From Rhodocyclales bacterium (GTDB taxonomy: Bacteria; Pseudomonadota; Gammaproteobacteria; Burkholderiales; Rhodocyclaceae): a DNA stretch of 45,319 bases. Made by a program: the position numbers and the translations under genes. Of this stretch, positions 38,149-45,319 are shown piece by piece; within the stretch, counting starts at the first letter, position 1; the number at the start of each line of letters is the position of its first letter. The notes below the pieces were generated by a model, which saw only the letters and a program-made list of their open reading frames with translations, made no database searches and was not told where the DNA came from. The stretch covers positions 1 through 45,319 of the forward strand of contig JACRLX010000054.1 of the NCBI GenBank assembly GCA_016235165.1, written 5' to 3'.

Positions 38149-39375
38149 ATGACGCCGGAACCCGTTGCCTCGCGCGATCTCGACCTGGATCCCTCCGGTG
38201 GGCACACACTGGAAGCGCTGCACGTCCTCTCCGAGATTTCGAGCAACCTGGCCGACGAGGATGATCTCGACGAGCTGTTGGGCCGATTTCTTGGCACCAT
38301 GATCCGCCTGGCCAAGGCCGATGCCGGGGTGGTGCGCGTCTTGACCAGCGACGGCCAGCACCTGCGCATGGTTGCCTCGCGCGGCCTGCCGGCGCAGGTG
38401 GTCAAGTTCGAGCGCCTGGTGTCGCGCGACTGCGGCCAGTGCGGCGTCGCCATCGGCCAGAACAAGCCCTGCTTTGAAATCGACCTCGCTGGTTGCGCCG
38501 AGCGCACCCACAGCGACTGGTTCGGTACCGGCTGTCAGGCCATGGTGGTGGTGCCGCTGCAAAACGCCGGGCGTCTGTTGGGCACCTACAACCTCTACCT
38601 GCCGCAGGCTTTCGAATTGCCCGAAGAGGTTGCGCTGCTGTTCCGCTCGATCGGTGAGCATCTTGGCCTGGCCCTGGAAAACGCCCGCCTCAAGCGCGAA
38701 AACCTGCGCATCGTACTGACCAGCGAGCGGCAGATGATGGCGGCCGAGATCCACGACTCGCTGGCGCAGACCCTGGCCTACATGAAGATGCGCATGGCCA
38801 TGCTCAACGACGCCATTGCCGACCAGTCGCTGGAGAAAATCGCCAAGTATGCGGGCGACGTCAGCCAGGCGCTGGACGACGCCTACGGCCACCTGCGCGA
38901 GCTGCTGGTGCAGTTCCGCAGCCGCATGGACCCGATGGGGCTGCATCATTCCCTGCAAGGTTTGGCGGTGGGCTTCCGCGAGCGCACCGGCATCATCCTG
39001 CACTACGAGAACCGGCTCACCGACCTGCGCCTGGAGCCGGAAAAGGAAAGCCAGGTGTTCCACATCCTGCAGGAGGCGCTGGCCAATGTCGCGCGCCATT
39101 CCGGGGCCACCGAAGCGCACATGACCCTGGAGGCCGCCGGCGATTATTACCTTGCCACGGTTGAAGATAACGGCAAGGGTGGGCAGGGTTTCTTCGCCAT
39201 CGCCAACCGTGTCGGCGGCTTCGAGGAACATCCCGGCTTGCGCGACCACTTCGGCCTTACCATCATGCGCGAGCGGGCGCAGAAGATCGGCGGCCGGCTG
39301 GAAGTGGTCAATCTGCCGCAGGGGGGCTTTCGCGTGCGCCTTTCCTTTTCGCCAGGGGGAGGGCTGACCGGATGA
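38149..39375 (+). CDS. GAF-domain sensor histidine kinase (NarX-like C-terminus)
   Basis: A 408-residue cytoplasmic kinase without membrane segments. A GAF domain covers about residues 35-185. It contains a cysteine set: C95, C98, C108, C116 and C129, with C95-G-Q-C98 as a close pair, which could bind an iron-sulfur cluster or zinc or act as a redox switch. The HisKA_3 domain has H202 in AAEIHDSLAQTL, and the HATPase has HILQEALANVARHSGA and VEDNGKGG. The gene begins two bases after the nudix stop and overlaps its response regulator by four bases. Signal unknown; oxygen or redox sensing is plausible. Confidence 0.88.
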   Translation: MTPEPVASRDLDLDPSGGHTLEALHVLSEISSNLADEDDLDELLGRFLGTMIRLAKADAGVVRVLTSDGQHLRMVASRGLPAQVVKFERLVSRDCGQCGVAIGQNKPCFEIDLAGCAERTHSDWFGTGCQAMVVVPLQNAGRLLGTYNLYLPQAFELPEEVALLFRSIGEHLGLALENARLKRENLRIVLTSERQMMAAEIHDSLAQTLAYMKMRMAMLNDAIADQSLEKIAKYAGDVSQALDDAYGHLRELLVQFRSRMDPMGLHHSLQGLAVGFRERTGIILHYENRLTDLRLEPEKESQVFHILQEALANVARHSGATEAHMTLEAAGDYYLATVEDNGKGGQGFFAIANRVGGFEEHPGLRDHFGLTIMRERAQKIGGRLEVVNLPQGGFRVRLSFSPGGGLTG

Positions 39376-40049
39376 ACCAGTGTGCCGACGCGCCGATCCG
39401 CGTCATGCTGGTCGACGACCACACGCTGTTTCGCAAGGGCCTCGCCGAGTTGCTGGAGCAGCGCGGCACGATCAAGGTCGCGGCGATTGCCGGCAATGGT
39501 GACGACGCGCTTCGCATCCTGCCCGAGGCGAAACCCGACGTGATCATCAGCGATCTCAACATGCCGCCGCACGGCGGGCTGGCCCTGCTGCGGCAACTGG
39601 TGGCCGGCGGCTGGCACGGCCCGGTGCTGGTGCTGACGGTGAGCGATGCCGAGGAAGATCTTGCCGCCGCGATGCAGGCCGGTGCCAAGGGCTACCTGCT
39701 GAAGGACATGGAGCCGGAAGACGTGGTCGATGCCGTGCAGCGCGCGGTGCGCGGCGAGACCGTGGTGGCCCCGGCGATGACGCTGAAGCTGGTCAATCTC
39801 CTACAGGGCGGCAATCCGGCCGCGAGCAAGGCCGACACCCTCAAGCTGCTTACCGCGCGCGAACGCGAAATCCTTCAGCACCTCTCGCAGGGCTTGTCGA
39901 ACAAGGCCATCGCCCGCGTGCTCGACATCAGCCATGACACCGTCAAGCTGCACGTCAAGCACATCCTGGCCAAGCTCAACCTCAGCTCGCGCGTCGAGGC
40001 AGCCGTGTTCGCCGTCGAGCAAAAGGCGGTGGGGCAGGGGCGGCGCTGA
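39372..40049 (+). CDS. NarL/FixJ-family response regulator
   Basis: A 225-residue DNA-binding response regulator. The receiver domain has the acidic pair in VMLVDDHTLF, the phospho-acceptor D61 in IISDLNMP, and the Lys in GYLLKDMEPED. A LuxR-type helix-turn-helix follows: LTAREREILQHLSQGLSNKAIARVL, here cut to its LTAREREILQHLSQGLSNK core. The ATG overlaps the kinase stop as ATGA, so they form a cognate pair. Target genes are unknown. Confidence 0.93.
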   Translation: MNQCADAPIRVMLVDDHTLFRKGLAELLEQRGTIKVAAIAGNGDDALRILPEAKPDVIISDLNMPPHGGLALLRQLVAGGWHGPVLVLTVSDAEEDLAAAMQAGAKGYLLKDMEPEDVVDAVQRAVRGETVVAPAMTLKLVNLLQGGNPAASKADTLKLLTAREREILQHLSQGLSNKAIARVLDISHDTVKLHVKHILAKLNLSSRVEAAVFAVEQKAVGQGRR

Positions 40050-40060
40050 GCCCCTCGCCG

Positions 40061-40513
40061 TCAGGCCTTGCCGACGCTGACCACCAGCGAGGCGGCGATC
40101 TTGCGCCAGCGCAGCGGTATCACGTAGGCCTTGACGTCCTTCGGCATGGTGATGTGCTGCCCGCTGCCGCGCACCACGACCGGTACCGAGATCAGGAATT
40201 CGCTGCCGAATTCGCGCCGCGCGTTGCCGGCGATGGTGTTGGCGATCTCGCCGGTGATGTCGGCGAGGTTGCCGTCGGAGAGGTCCGTTTCGCCGGCACG
40301 CAGCAGGATCTCCCGGAGCATCAGCGCCGGGGCGCTGAAGTAGACGCAGCCGCGCTGGTTGCCGGAGATGCCGATGACTCCGGTGAAGTCGTGGATCGGC
40401 AGATCGCCCGGCTCACCGAGGAAAGGCGTGCCGACTTCGGCCGGGTTGCCGGTGATCTTGTCGAAGTAGTTCTGGACGATGCCGACGAAGGCCTTGAGCT
40501 GGGTTTCATCCAT
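40061..40513 (-). CDS. CheX-like chemotaxis phosphatase
   Basis: A 150-residue protein of the CheX/CheC phosphatase family, which speeds dephosphorylation of CheY. The family active-site helix is DITGEIANTIAGNARREFG with the conserved E and N. The ATG at 40513 (MDETQLKAFVG) overlaps the end of the CheY-like gene by eight bases. It is convergent with the response regulator gene, 11 bases away. It probably resets the neighbouring CheY-like protein. Confidence 0.82.
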   Translation of the reverse strand: MDETQLKAFVGIVQNYFDKITGNPAEVGTPFLGEPGDLPIHDFTGVIGISGNQRGCVYFSAPALMLREILLRAGETDLSDGNLADITGEIANTIAGNARREFGSEFLISVPVVVRGSGQHITMPKDVKAYVIPLRWRKIAASLVVSVGKA

Positions 40514-40880
40514 GGTTCGAGTCCTCCAGCAGTTCGCCGATGGCATCGGAAAGCTCGGCCTCGGTGAAGGGCTTGTCCAGGAAGCCCTGGGCGCCTTCCT
40601 TCAGCGCCTGGATCGCCGTCGCCTTGTCCGACAGGGCCGAGACGACCAGGATGCGCACCCTGGGGTCCAGCGCGCGGATCTTGCGGATGCATTCGATTCC
40701 ATCCATTTCCGGCATGGTGAGGTCCATCGTCACCACCTCGGGCCGCGCTGACTTGAACAACTCCAGCGCCTCGCGGCCGTTGGCGGCCAGCCCGACGATG
40801 TGCAGGCCGTGCTGGCCCAGCGCACGTGCGATCTTGCTGCGCACGATGTTCGAATCGTCGGCAATCATCAGTTTTTTCAT
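40506..40880 (-). CDS. CheY-like single-domain response regulator
   Basis: A 124-residue receiver domain without output domain. The acidic pocket is IADDSN (residues 6-11), the phospho-acceptor is D53 in VVTMDLTMPEMDG, and the Lys is in GFLDKPFTEAE. The ATG at 40880 is at the conserved MKKLMIADD start. It sits 19 bp after the kinase gene and overlaps the CheX gene, so all three are one operon. It probably acts by protein-protein contact, for example with a motor, pilus or cyclase. Confidence 0.92.
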   Translation of the reverse strand: MKKLMIADDSNIVRSKIARALGQHGLHIVGLAANGREALELFKSARPEVVTMDLTMPEMDGIECIRKIRALDPRVRILVVSALSDKATAIQALKEGAQGFLDKPFTEAELSDAIGELLEDSNHG

Positions 40881-40899
40881 GGAACTGGCTCCCTGCGGG

Positions 40900-42999
40900 T
40901 CAGGCGGCAAGCAACTGCTCTGGCTGCGCCGGCAGGCTGACACGGAAATGGCAATACTCGCCCGGCGTGCTGCCAATGCGCACGGTGCCGCCGAGCGTGG
41001 TGATCATGTCCTTCACCACGTCCAGCCCGGCACCGCGGCCGGCATCCTCGTCCGCCGTCTCCCTGGTCGAGATGCCGGGCTCGAAGATCAGCGCGACGAT
41101 GCGGCGCTGATCCAGAGTGGCGGCTTCCTCCGCCGTCAGTTTTCCGGCGCGCACGGCCGCGTCGCGCAGCTTGGCAATCGACAGGCCCTGGCCGTCGTCG
41201 CGGAAACTGAGGTCCGCGCCGCCGTCATCGCGTTGCGATACGTAAACCGCGATGCGCCCGGCCTCCGGTTTGCCGCGCTGGCGGCGCTCGGCTGGTGACT
41301 CGATGCCGTGTACCACTGAATTGCGCAGGAACTGGGTGACGATGCCATTGACGCTGTCCTGCAGGACAGGTGCCAGCCTTTCCAGGTCGATCCCGCTGTA
41401 GATGAGTTCGACCTTGCGCTGCTGGCGCTCGGCGATCTGCATGGCGAAGGATTGCCATAGACCGACCACGCGCGGCGGTGTCTCGGCGGTCTCGACCCTG
41501 GGTCGCGGCGGTTCCACTGTGACCACACCGCGCACCTGGCCGATGCGGTTGACCGCGCTGCCCACGGTTTCCAGCTGTTCGAACAGGGCCTTGAGCTGCA
41601 CCGTTACGGGCAGGAAGTCTTCGCCGGAGACGTTGGACCGGCCGCGCAGCCCGCTCAGCACTTCCTCCAGCTCATGGAAGGGTTCGGCGAGGATGGAAAG
41701 GCCCAGCGCGCCGGCATCTCCCTTGAGGCGATGGGTGATGCGGTAGATGGCATTGATTTTCTGCTCGGTCTTGCCGCCGGACTGGTCCATGAGCTGGCCG
41801 TTGATGTGGTGCAGGCCCTCGTTCGCCGCCTGCAGAAAGCGATGCATGTCGGAAGGATCGACCTGCAGGATCTCGACCAGCATGCCCATCTGGCCGCGCG
41901 CGCGTTCCTCGGTGGCCTTGAGTTCCTGCTCCAGCTTGACGCGGCGGGTGATGTCGTTGGCCGTCACCAGCAGGTGCGTGATGCGGCTTTCGTCGCGCAC
42001 GCGGTTGAAGCCGAACTGCAGGTAGCGCGTGCTGGTTTCGCCGGCGCCGTGGGCCTGGTGGATTTCTACGTGGCTCAGCGGGTTCAGGCTGCCGACCAGC
42101 TTTTCCTTGATCTCGGGCTTGAACAGCAGCTCGATGTATTCCCGGGTGGTATCCAGCGTCTTCTGCGTGACCATGGGCCTGAGGATGCCGAGGAAATCCT
42201 GCTCGGCGAGTTGCTCGGTGCCGATGATGCCGCCCAGGGCCCTGGAATGCTGCGACCCGATGGCGAACCTGTCGTCGAGCAGGAACAGGCCCTCCTGGGT
42301 CGTGCGCAGGATGTTGTCGGTCTCGCGCTTGGCCCTTTCCACCAGCCGATCGCTTTCCCGCAGGTGGCGCAGGAAGTGGAACAGGATGATCAGGAAGTTG
42401 ACCGTCGCCAGCGTGATGCCGCCGACCTGGACCAGGCGCAGCGTAGTCGCCTTGTCCGATGAGAGTTGTTCGCTGCGCGTCGTCAGGTCGTTCATCAGCT
42501 TGAGCAGGCCGAGGTTGACGTTTTCCGCCTGACGCGCCAGTGTCGCGGCAGCCTCGGGCGTGGCTGTGCCCTTGTCGCCCAGGGCGCGCACCTGAGTGCT
42601 GAAGGGCGTCCATAGCGCCCTGGCTTCGCCGAGTATGGCCTGTGCCTTGGCGTCGTCGATGCGATCGATGCGGATCTCGCTGCCGGCGCCGCTCAGCGTG
42701 GCACCACCGGCGATGAAGGCGTTCAGCGTGCTGTCGAAGGTCGAATGCGCTGCCTGCAGTTCCTCGGCTTCCTTCTCGAACGGGACACTCTGGACCGCGC
42801 GTGCCTCGACCTGGAGCGCCGTCTTGGCCATGCGCTGCGACAGCATCCGCTGCCGGCCGGCCAGGTTGATGTTGACGGCATCCTTGTCAATCTCGCTGGA
42901 GATGACGAAGTTCAGGACCAGCACGCCAAGATCCAGCACCAGAAACAGGGCGATCGAAATGACGATCGTCCGATATTTGCCGAGATCGAAACCAAGCAT
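40900..42999 (-). CDS. CheA-like hybrid histidine kinase with PilJ-type sensor, PAS and HPt domains
   Basis: A 699-residue membrane kinase. Helix 1 is at about 12-32, then a PilJ/NarX-type periplasmic region with NLAGRQRMLSQRMAK, helix 2 near 205-225, a PAS domain at about 245-365, and an HPt-like site ITHRLKGDAGALG with its His near 420. The C-terminal ATPase has FLRNSVVHGIE, FRDDGQGL and DAGRGAGLDVV as in CheA. There is no CheW-like P5 domain. The ATG at 42999 has CAGGTG upstream; longer in-frame starts lack a ribosome-binding site. First gene of the three-gene operon. Confidence 0.85.
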   Translation of the reverse strand: MLGFDLGKYRTIVISIALFLVLDLGVLVLNFVISSEIDKDAVNINLAGRQRMLSQRMAKTALQVEARAVQSVPFEKEAEELQAAHSTFDSTLNAFIAGGATLSGAGSEIRIDRIDDAKAQAILGEARALWTPFSTQVRALGDKGTATPEAAATLARQAENVNLGLLKLMNDLTTRSEQLSSDKATTLRLVQVGGITLATVNFLIILFHFLRHLRESDRLVERAKRETDNILRTTQEGLFLLDDRFAIGSQHSRALGGIIGTEQLAEQDFLGILRPMVTQKTLDTTREYIELLFKPEIKEKLVGSLNPLSHVEIHQAHGAGETSTRYLQFGFNRVRDESRITHLLVTANDITRRVKLEQELKATEERARGQMGMLVEILQVDPSDMHRFLQAANEGLHHINGQLMDQSGGKTEQKINAIYRITHRLKGDAGALGLSILAEPFHELEEVLSGLRGRSNVSGEDFLPVTVQLKALFEQLETVGSAVNRIGQVRGVVTVEPPRPRVETAETPPRVVGLWQSFAMQIAERQQRKVELIYSGIDLERLAPVLQDSVNGIVTQFLRNSVVHGIESPAERRQRGKPEAGRIAVYVSQRDDGGADLSFRDDGQGLSIAKLRDAAVRAGKLTAEEAATLDQRRIVALIFEPGISTRETADEDAGRGAGLDVVKDMITTLGGTVRIGSTPGEYCHFRVSLPAQPEQLLAA

Positions 43000-43108
43000 G
43001 ATTGCACCTGTGCCCATGGGTTGGCGGCGGACGTCCTGCGAGATACCTGCGCCGATGGCCGGCCAGTCTCCGCGAATGGGCTGCGCCTGCCTTGATGGCA
43101 ATCAAGAA

Positions 43109-43137
43109 GGCCGTGGCGGGCAAGGGAATCCACGGCC
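43109..43137. repeat. Hairpin upstream of the CheA-like gene
   Basis: GGCCGTGG (43109-43116) and CCACGGCC (43130-43137) form a perfect 8-bp inverted repeat with a 13-base loop, in the gap between the dsbA-like gene and the kinase gene. It could be the second part of a terminator for the former or a regulatory site for the latter. Confidence 0.4.
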
Positions 43138-43152
43138 GGGCGTGAATTCAGT

Positions 43153-43197
43153 CTCGCCGGCTGCTGGAAATGCTGCGTATTTTCGTCCGCCGGCGAG
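43153..43197 (-). terminator. Hairpin after the DsbA-like gene
   Basis: CTCGCCGGC (43153-43161) and GCCGGCGAG (43189-43197) are perfectly complementary over 9 bp with a 27-base loop, 16 bases beyond the end of the DsbA-like gene. It is a probable 3' end of the quinone oxidoreductase operon. No U-run. Confidence 0.45.
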
Positions 43198-43212
43198 CCG
43201 GGGAGTCGTGGT

Positions 43213-43860
43213 TCAAGCGCCGGCCTGGCGCATCACCCCGAGCAGTGCCTCCGGCGCCTGCGCCCCCGAGGCCGCCAGCTTCTGGTTGAAGACGAAAAAG
43301 GGCACGCCGTTGATGCCCATGCGGCGCGACTGCTCGGCATCCTCCTTCACGGCGTCGGCATCCTCGTCGCTGTCGAGGTAGGCCTTCACCGCCGCCGCGT
43401 CGTAGCCGCAGCCGCCGGCGATCTCGGCAAGGATGGCGCGGTCGCCGACATGGCGGCCTTCGAGGAACTGCGCGGCGAACAGCGCTTCGACCAATGCGGC
43501 CGCCTGGGTGGCGTCAATCTTCTGCGCGTAGTGGATCAGCCGGTGCGCGGCCAGCGTGTTGGCACGCAGCTCGATCTTCTCGAAGGCGAAGTCGATGCCG
43601 GCGGGCTTGCCCGCCTCGCGTACGCGCTGCCAGATCTCGGCCAGGCCCTGCGGGCCGCCGAACTTCTTTTCCAGGAAGGGGCGGTAGGGCTCGCCGCCCT
43701 CGGGCGTGTCCGGGTTGAGGAAGAAGGGGTGCCAGCTCACCGTGACCTCGCTGTCCGAATGCTCCGCGCGCCACAGTGCGATCGCCTTGTCGAGGTGGCG
43801 CTTGCCGATGAAGCACCAGGGGCAGACCACGTCGGAAACCACGTCGATCGTCAAAGTCAT
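43213..43860 (-). CDS. FrnE/DsbA-family thiol oxidoreductase
   Basis: A 215-residue thioredoxin-fold protein of the FrnE/DsbA-like group. The active site is VCPWCFIGKRHL near residues 12-23. There is no signal peptide, so it is cytoplasmic, unlike true DsbA. MGINGVPFFVFNQKLAASGAQ is the cis-Pro region. It starts nine bases after the antitoxin-like gene and is the last gene of the operon. Members act as disulfide isomerases or GST-kappa-like enzymes; the specific role is unknown. Confidence 0.88.
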   Translation of the reverse strand: MTLTIDVVSDVVCPWCFIGKRHLDKAIALWRAEHSDSEVTVSWHPFFLNPDTPEGGEPYRPFLEKKFGGPQGLAEIWQRVREAGKPAGIDFAFEKIELRANTLAAHRLIHYAQKIDATQAAALVEALFAAQFLEGRHVGDRAILAEIAGGCGYDAAAVKAYLDSDEDADAVKEDAEQSRRMGINGVPFFVFNQKLAASGAQAPEALLGVMRQAGA

Positions 43861-43869
43861 GATTTTTCC

Positions 43870-44100
43870 TCAGGATATTTCATGAAGCACGCTGGCCGAA
43901 GGCGGGCCGCTCAGTCGTCCCCTGCCGCGCAGCCGCAACCATGGCGCATCAGTTTTTTCAGTCTTAGATGGATTTTCGAGGCGCGCTACCAAGACTCCAT
44001 TGCGCGTCAAGCCAACCGATGCACCTTCCTTCTCAACCAGGCGAAGGTAGTCGGCGCAACGTGCCCTGAATTCGGAAACACTTACGATAACAGTGCTCAT
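43870..44100 (-). CDS. Phd/YefM-like antitoxin (orphan)
   Basis: A 76-residue protein starting MSTVIVSVSEFRARCADYLR, the Phd/YefM pattern in which an N-terminal strand-helix unit binds DNA. VEKEGASVGLTRNGVLVARL is the second conserved part. The C-terminal tail (RGRGRLSGPPSASVLHEIS) would contact a toxin. No toxin gene lies next to it; the ATG overlaps the stop of the quinone oxidoreductase gene, and a DsbA-like gene follows. It may be an antitoxin left after toxin loss or a recruited transcriptional regulator. Confidence 0.75.
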   Translation of the reverse strand: MSTVIVSVSEFRARCADYLRLVEKEGASVGLTRNGVLVARLENPSKTEKTDAPWLRLRGRGRLSGPPSASVLHEIS

Positions 44101-45083
44101 GCCTTGCCCACCTCCAGAACAATCTTCCCGATATGCTTGCTCGATTCCATCAGCCGGTGCGCCTCGGTCGCCTGCGCCAGCGGAAAGCGCGCGTGGAGGT
44201 GCGGCAGCAGTTCGCCGCGCTCGAGCTCCGGCCAGATGTTGGCGGCCAGCGCATCGCGGATCGCCGTCTTCTCGGCCAGGCTGCGCGGGCGCATGGTCGA
44301 GCCAGTGATGGTCAGGCGCTTCACCATCACCGGCAGCAGGTCGGCCTCTCCCTTGCTGCCTTCGAGGAAGGCCACATACACCAGCCGGCCGTCGCGGCGC
44401 AGGCTGGCAAGGTTGCGTTGCAGGTAGGGCGCGCCGACCATGTCCAGCACCACATCCACGCCGCTGCCGCCGGTGATGTGCTTCAGTTCCTCGGCAAAGT
44501 CCTGCGTGCGGTAGTTGACGGCATGCGCTGCGCCGGCTTCGCGGCAGAATGCGGCCTTCTCTTCGCTGCCGACGGTGACGAAGCACTCCGCTCCCAGATG
44601 TTTGGCGAGCTGGATGGCGACGAGGCCGATGCCGCTGGAGCCGCCATGCACCAGCAGGCGCTCGCTCTTTTTCAAACGGCCGAGGTCGACGAGGTTGGCC
44701 CAGACGGTGAACCAGGTTTCGGGCAGCGCTGCCGCCGTGGCGTAGTCCATGCCATTGGGGATGGGCAGCGCATGGCTGGCGGCCGCCACGCAGTACTCGG
44801 CATAGCCGCCGCCGGGTGTGAGCGCCGTCACGTCAGCGCCGACTTTCCATTCCGTGACACCCTCGCCGACGGCCTTGACCCGGCCGGCGACTTCGAGGCC
44901 GAGGATGGGCGAGGCGTCCGGCGGGGGCGGATACCTGCCCGAGCGTTGCAGGCAGTCCGGGCGATTGACGCCGGCACAGACGACTTCGATCAGGATCTGA
45001 CCGGGGGCGGGTTGCGGGATGGCGCTCTCTGCGACGGCCATGCACTCCGGGCCGCCGCCCTTGCCGTGTTCGATGTATTTCAT
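44097..45083 (-). CDS. NAD(P)H-quinone oxidoreductase, zinc-free MDR family (PIG3-like)
   Basis: A 328-residue medium-chain reductase without the zinc-binding cysteines. The N-terminal part has VCAGVNRPDCLQRSGRYPPP, a PIG3 signature, then LGLEVAGRV. The nucleotide fold has LLVHGGSSGIGLVAIQLAKHL, here given as HGGSSGIGLVAIQLA. It probably reduces quinones by NADPH in the cytoplasm. It is first in a three-gene transcript with the antitoxin-like and DsbA-like genes. The ATG is preceded by GGAGACCC. Next upstream is an IS200-type element. Confidence 0.9.
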   Translation of the reverse strand: MKYIEHGKGGGPECMAVAESAIPQPAPGQILIEVVCAGVNRPDCLQRSGRYPPPPDASPILGLEVAGRVKAVGEGVTEWKVGADVTALTPGGGYAEYCVAAASHALPIPNGMDYATAAALPETWFTVWANLVDLGRLKKSERLLVHGGSSGIGLVAIQLAKHLGAECFVTVGSEEKAAFCREAGAAHAVNYRTQDFAEELKHITGGSGVDVVLDMVGAPYLQRNLASLRRDGRLVYVAFLEGSKGEADLLPVMVKRLTITGSTMRPRSLAEKTAIRDALAANIWPELERGELLPHLHARFPLAQATEAHRLMESSKHIGKIVLEVGKA

Positions 45084-45128
45084 TGCGGGTCTCCGTTGTG
45101 GCTCGGGAAGTCTAGCCTACAAGGGGAG

Positions 45129-45152
45129 GCCCCCCGGCTCTGCCGGGGAGGC
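45129..45152 (+). mobile_element. Left-end hairpin of an IS200/IS605-type element
   Basis: CCCCGGC-TCT-GCCGGGG (45132-45148) with outer GCC/GGC pairs and one bulged A forms an imperfect hairpin about 85 bases before the transposase start. Subterminal bulged hairpins are what Y1 transposases bind. The exact cleavage site cannot be read here; the element continues out of the window. Confidence 0.6.
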
Positions 45153-45234
45153 AGTAGAAGTTTGACGAATAGGGGAGCCCATCGGAGGACACTTCCAAAC
45201 GTGAGCCGCCAAGCACACGAGAGGGAGAGTCACG

Positions 45235-45319
45235 ATGGACAAGTACGAAAGCCTAAATCACACCGCATGGGAGTGCAAATACCACGTCGTCTTCATACCG
45301 AAGTGTCGGCGACGAACGC
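45235..45319 (+). CDS. tnpA: IS200/IS605-family transposase TnpA (5' part, cut by window end)
   Basis: The 28 codons present read MDKYESLNHTAWECKYHVVF, then IPKCRRRT, the typical start of IS200-type Y1 transposases, which move single-stranded DNA. GAGGGAGAG precedes the ATG. The HUH and catalytic Tyr motifs lie beyond the window, so it is unknown whether the gene is intact. No trace of an accessory TnpB gene is visible. Confidence 0.85.
   Translation, partial: MDKYESLNHTAWECKYHVVFIPKCRRRT

Overview
The window reads as a chromosomal segment of a GC-rich betaproteobacterium, most likely Rhodocyclales or Sterolibacteriaceae-like. This rests on gene order and protein character, because no rRNA is present. 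The order tpiA - secG - tRNA-Leu(GAG) - nuoABCDEFGHIJKLMN - nudix hydrolase is the typical betaproteobacterial arrangement. A Frd-type fumarate reductase with an FNR-like site, a XylC-like aromatic aldehyde dehydrogenase and a NarX/NarL-like pair suggest a facultative, probably denitrifying, lifestyle.

Layout. (1) 222-3608, minus strand: a four-gene membrane-lipid operon made of an OlsA/PlsC-like acyltransferase, an OlsB-like acyltransferase, a GT4 glycosyltransferase and dgkA. (2) 3683-7465, plus strand: pstS-pstC-pstA-pstB, divergent from (1), with a Pho-box-like element in the shared promoter region. Together these look like a phosphate-starvation unit that scavenges phosphate and may replace phospholipids with phosphorus-free lipids. 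(3) 7466-13805: a leader with a sigma-54-like promoter and two palindromic sites, then a Tat-exported small subunit, a GMC alcohol dehydrogenase, a XylC-like aldehyde dehydrogenase and an AcoR-like sigma-54 activator. This is an alcohol-to-aldehyde-to-acid module. (4) 13885-16518, minus: an exported amidohydrolase, a YtkA-like periplasmic protein and a diheme MauG/CCP-family protein. The last gene is followed, in the same frame after its TGA, by a tail carrying a third CxxCH. (5) 16596-21405, minus: frdABCD, a UbiE-like methyltransferase and an unknown gene. (6) 21603-37483, plus: tpiA, secG, tRNA-Leu and the complete 14-subunit complex I operon. (7) 37583-40049, plus: a nudix hydrolase and a NarX/NarL-type two-component pair with a cysteine-rich GAF domain. 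(8) 40061-42999, minus: a compact chemotaxis-like module of CheA-like kinase, CheY-like regulator and CheX phosphatase, without CheW. (9) 43213-45083, minus: a quinone oxidoreductase, an orphan Phd-like antitoxin and a FrnE/DsbA-like protein. (10) 45121-end: the left end and 5' part of an IS200/IS605 tnpA.

No CRISPR array, phage or classical defence locus is visible. The most unusual signals are the divergent pst/ornithine-lipid arrangement, the in-frame heme motif beyond the mauG-like stop codon, the paired sites ahead of the sigma-54 operon, the palindromic insertion that gives frdB a possible N-terminal extension, and the CheW-less PilJ-HPt-kinase/CheY/CheX set. Positions 1-221 hold no gene I can support.
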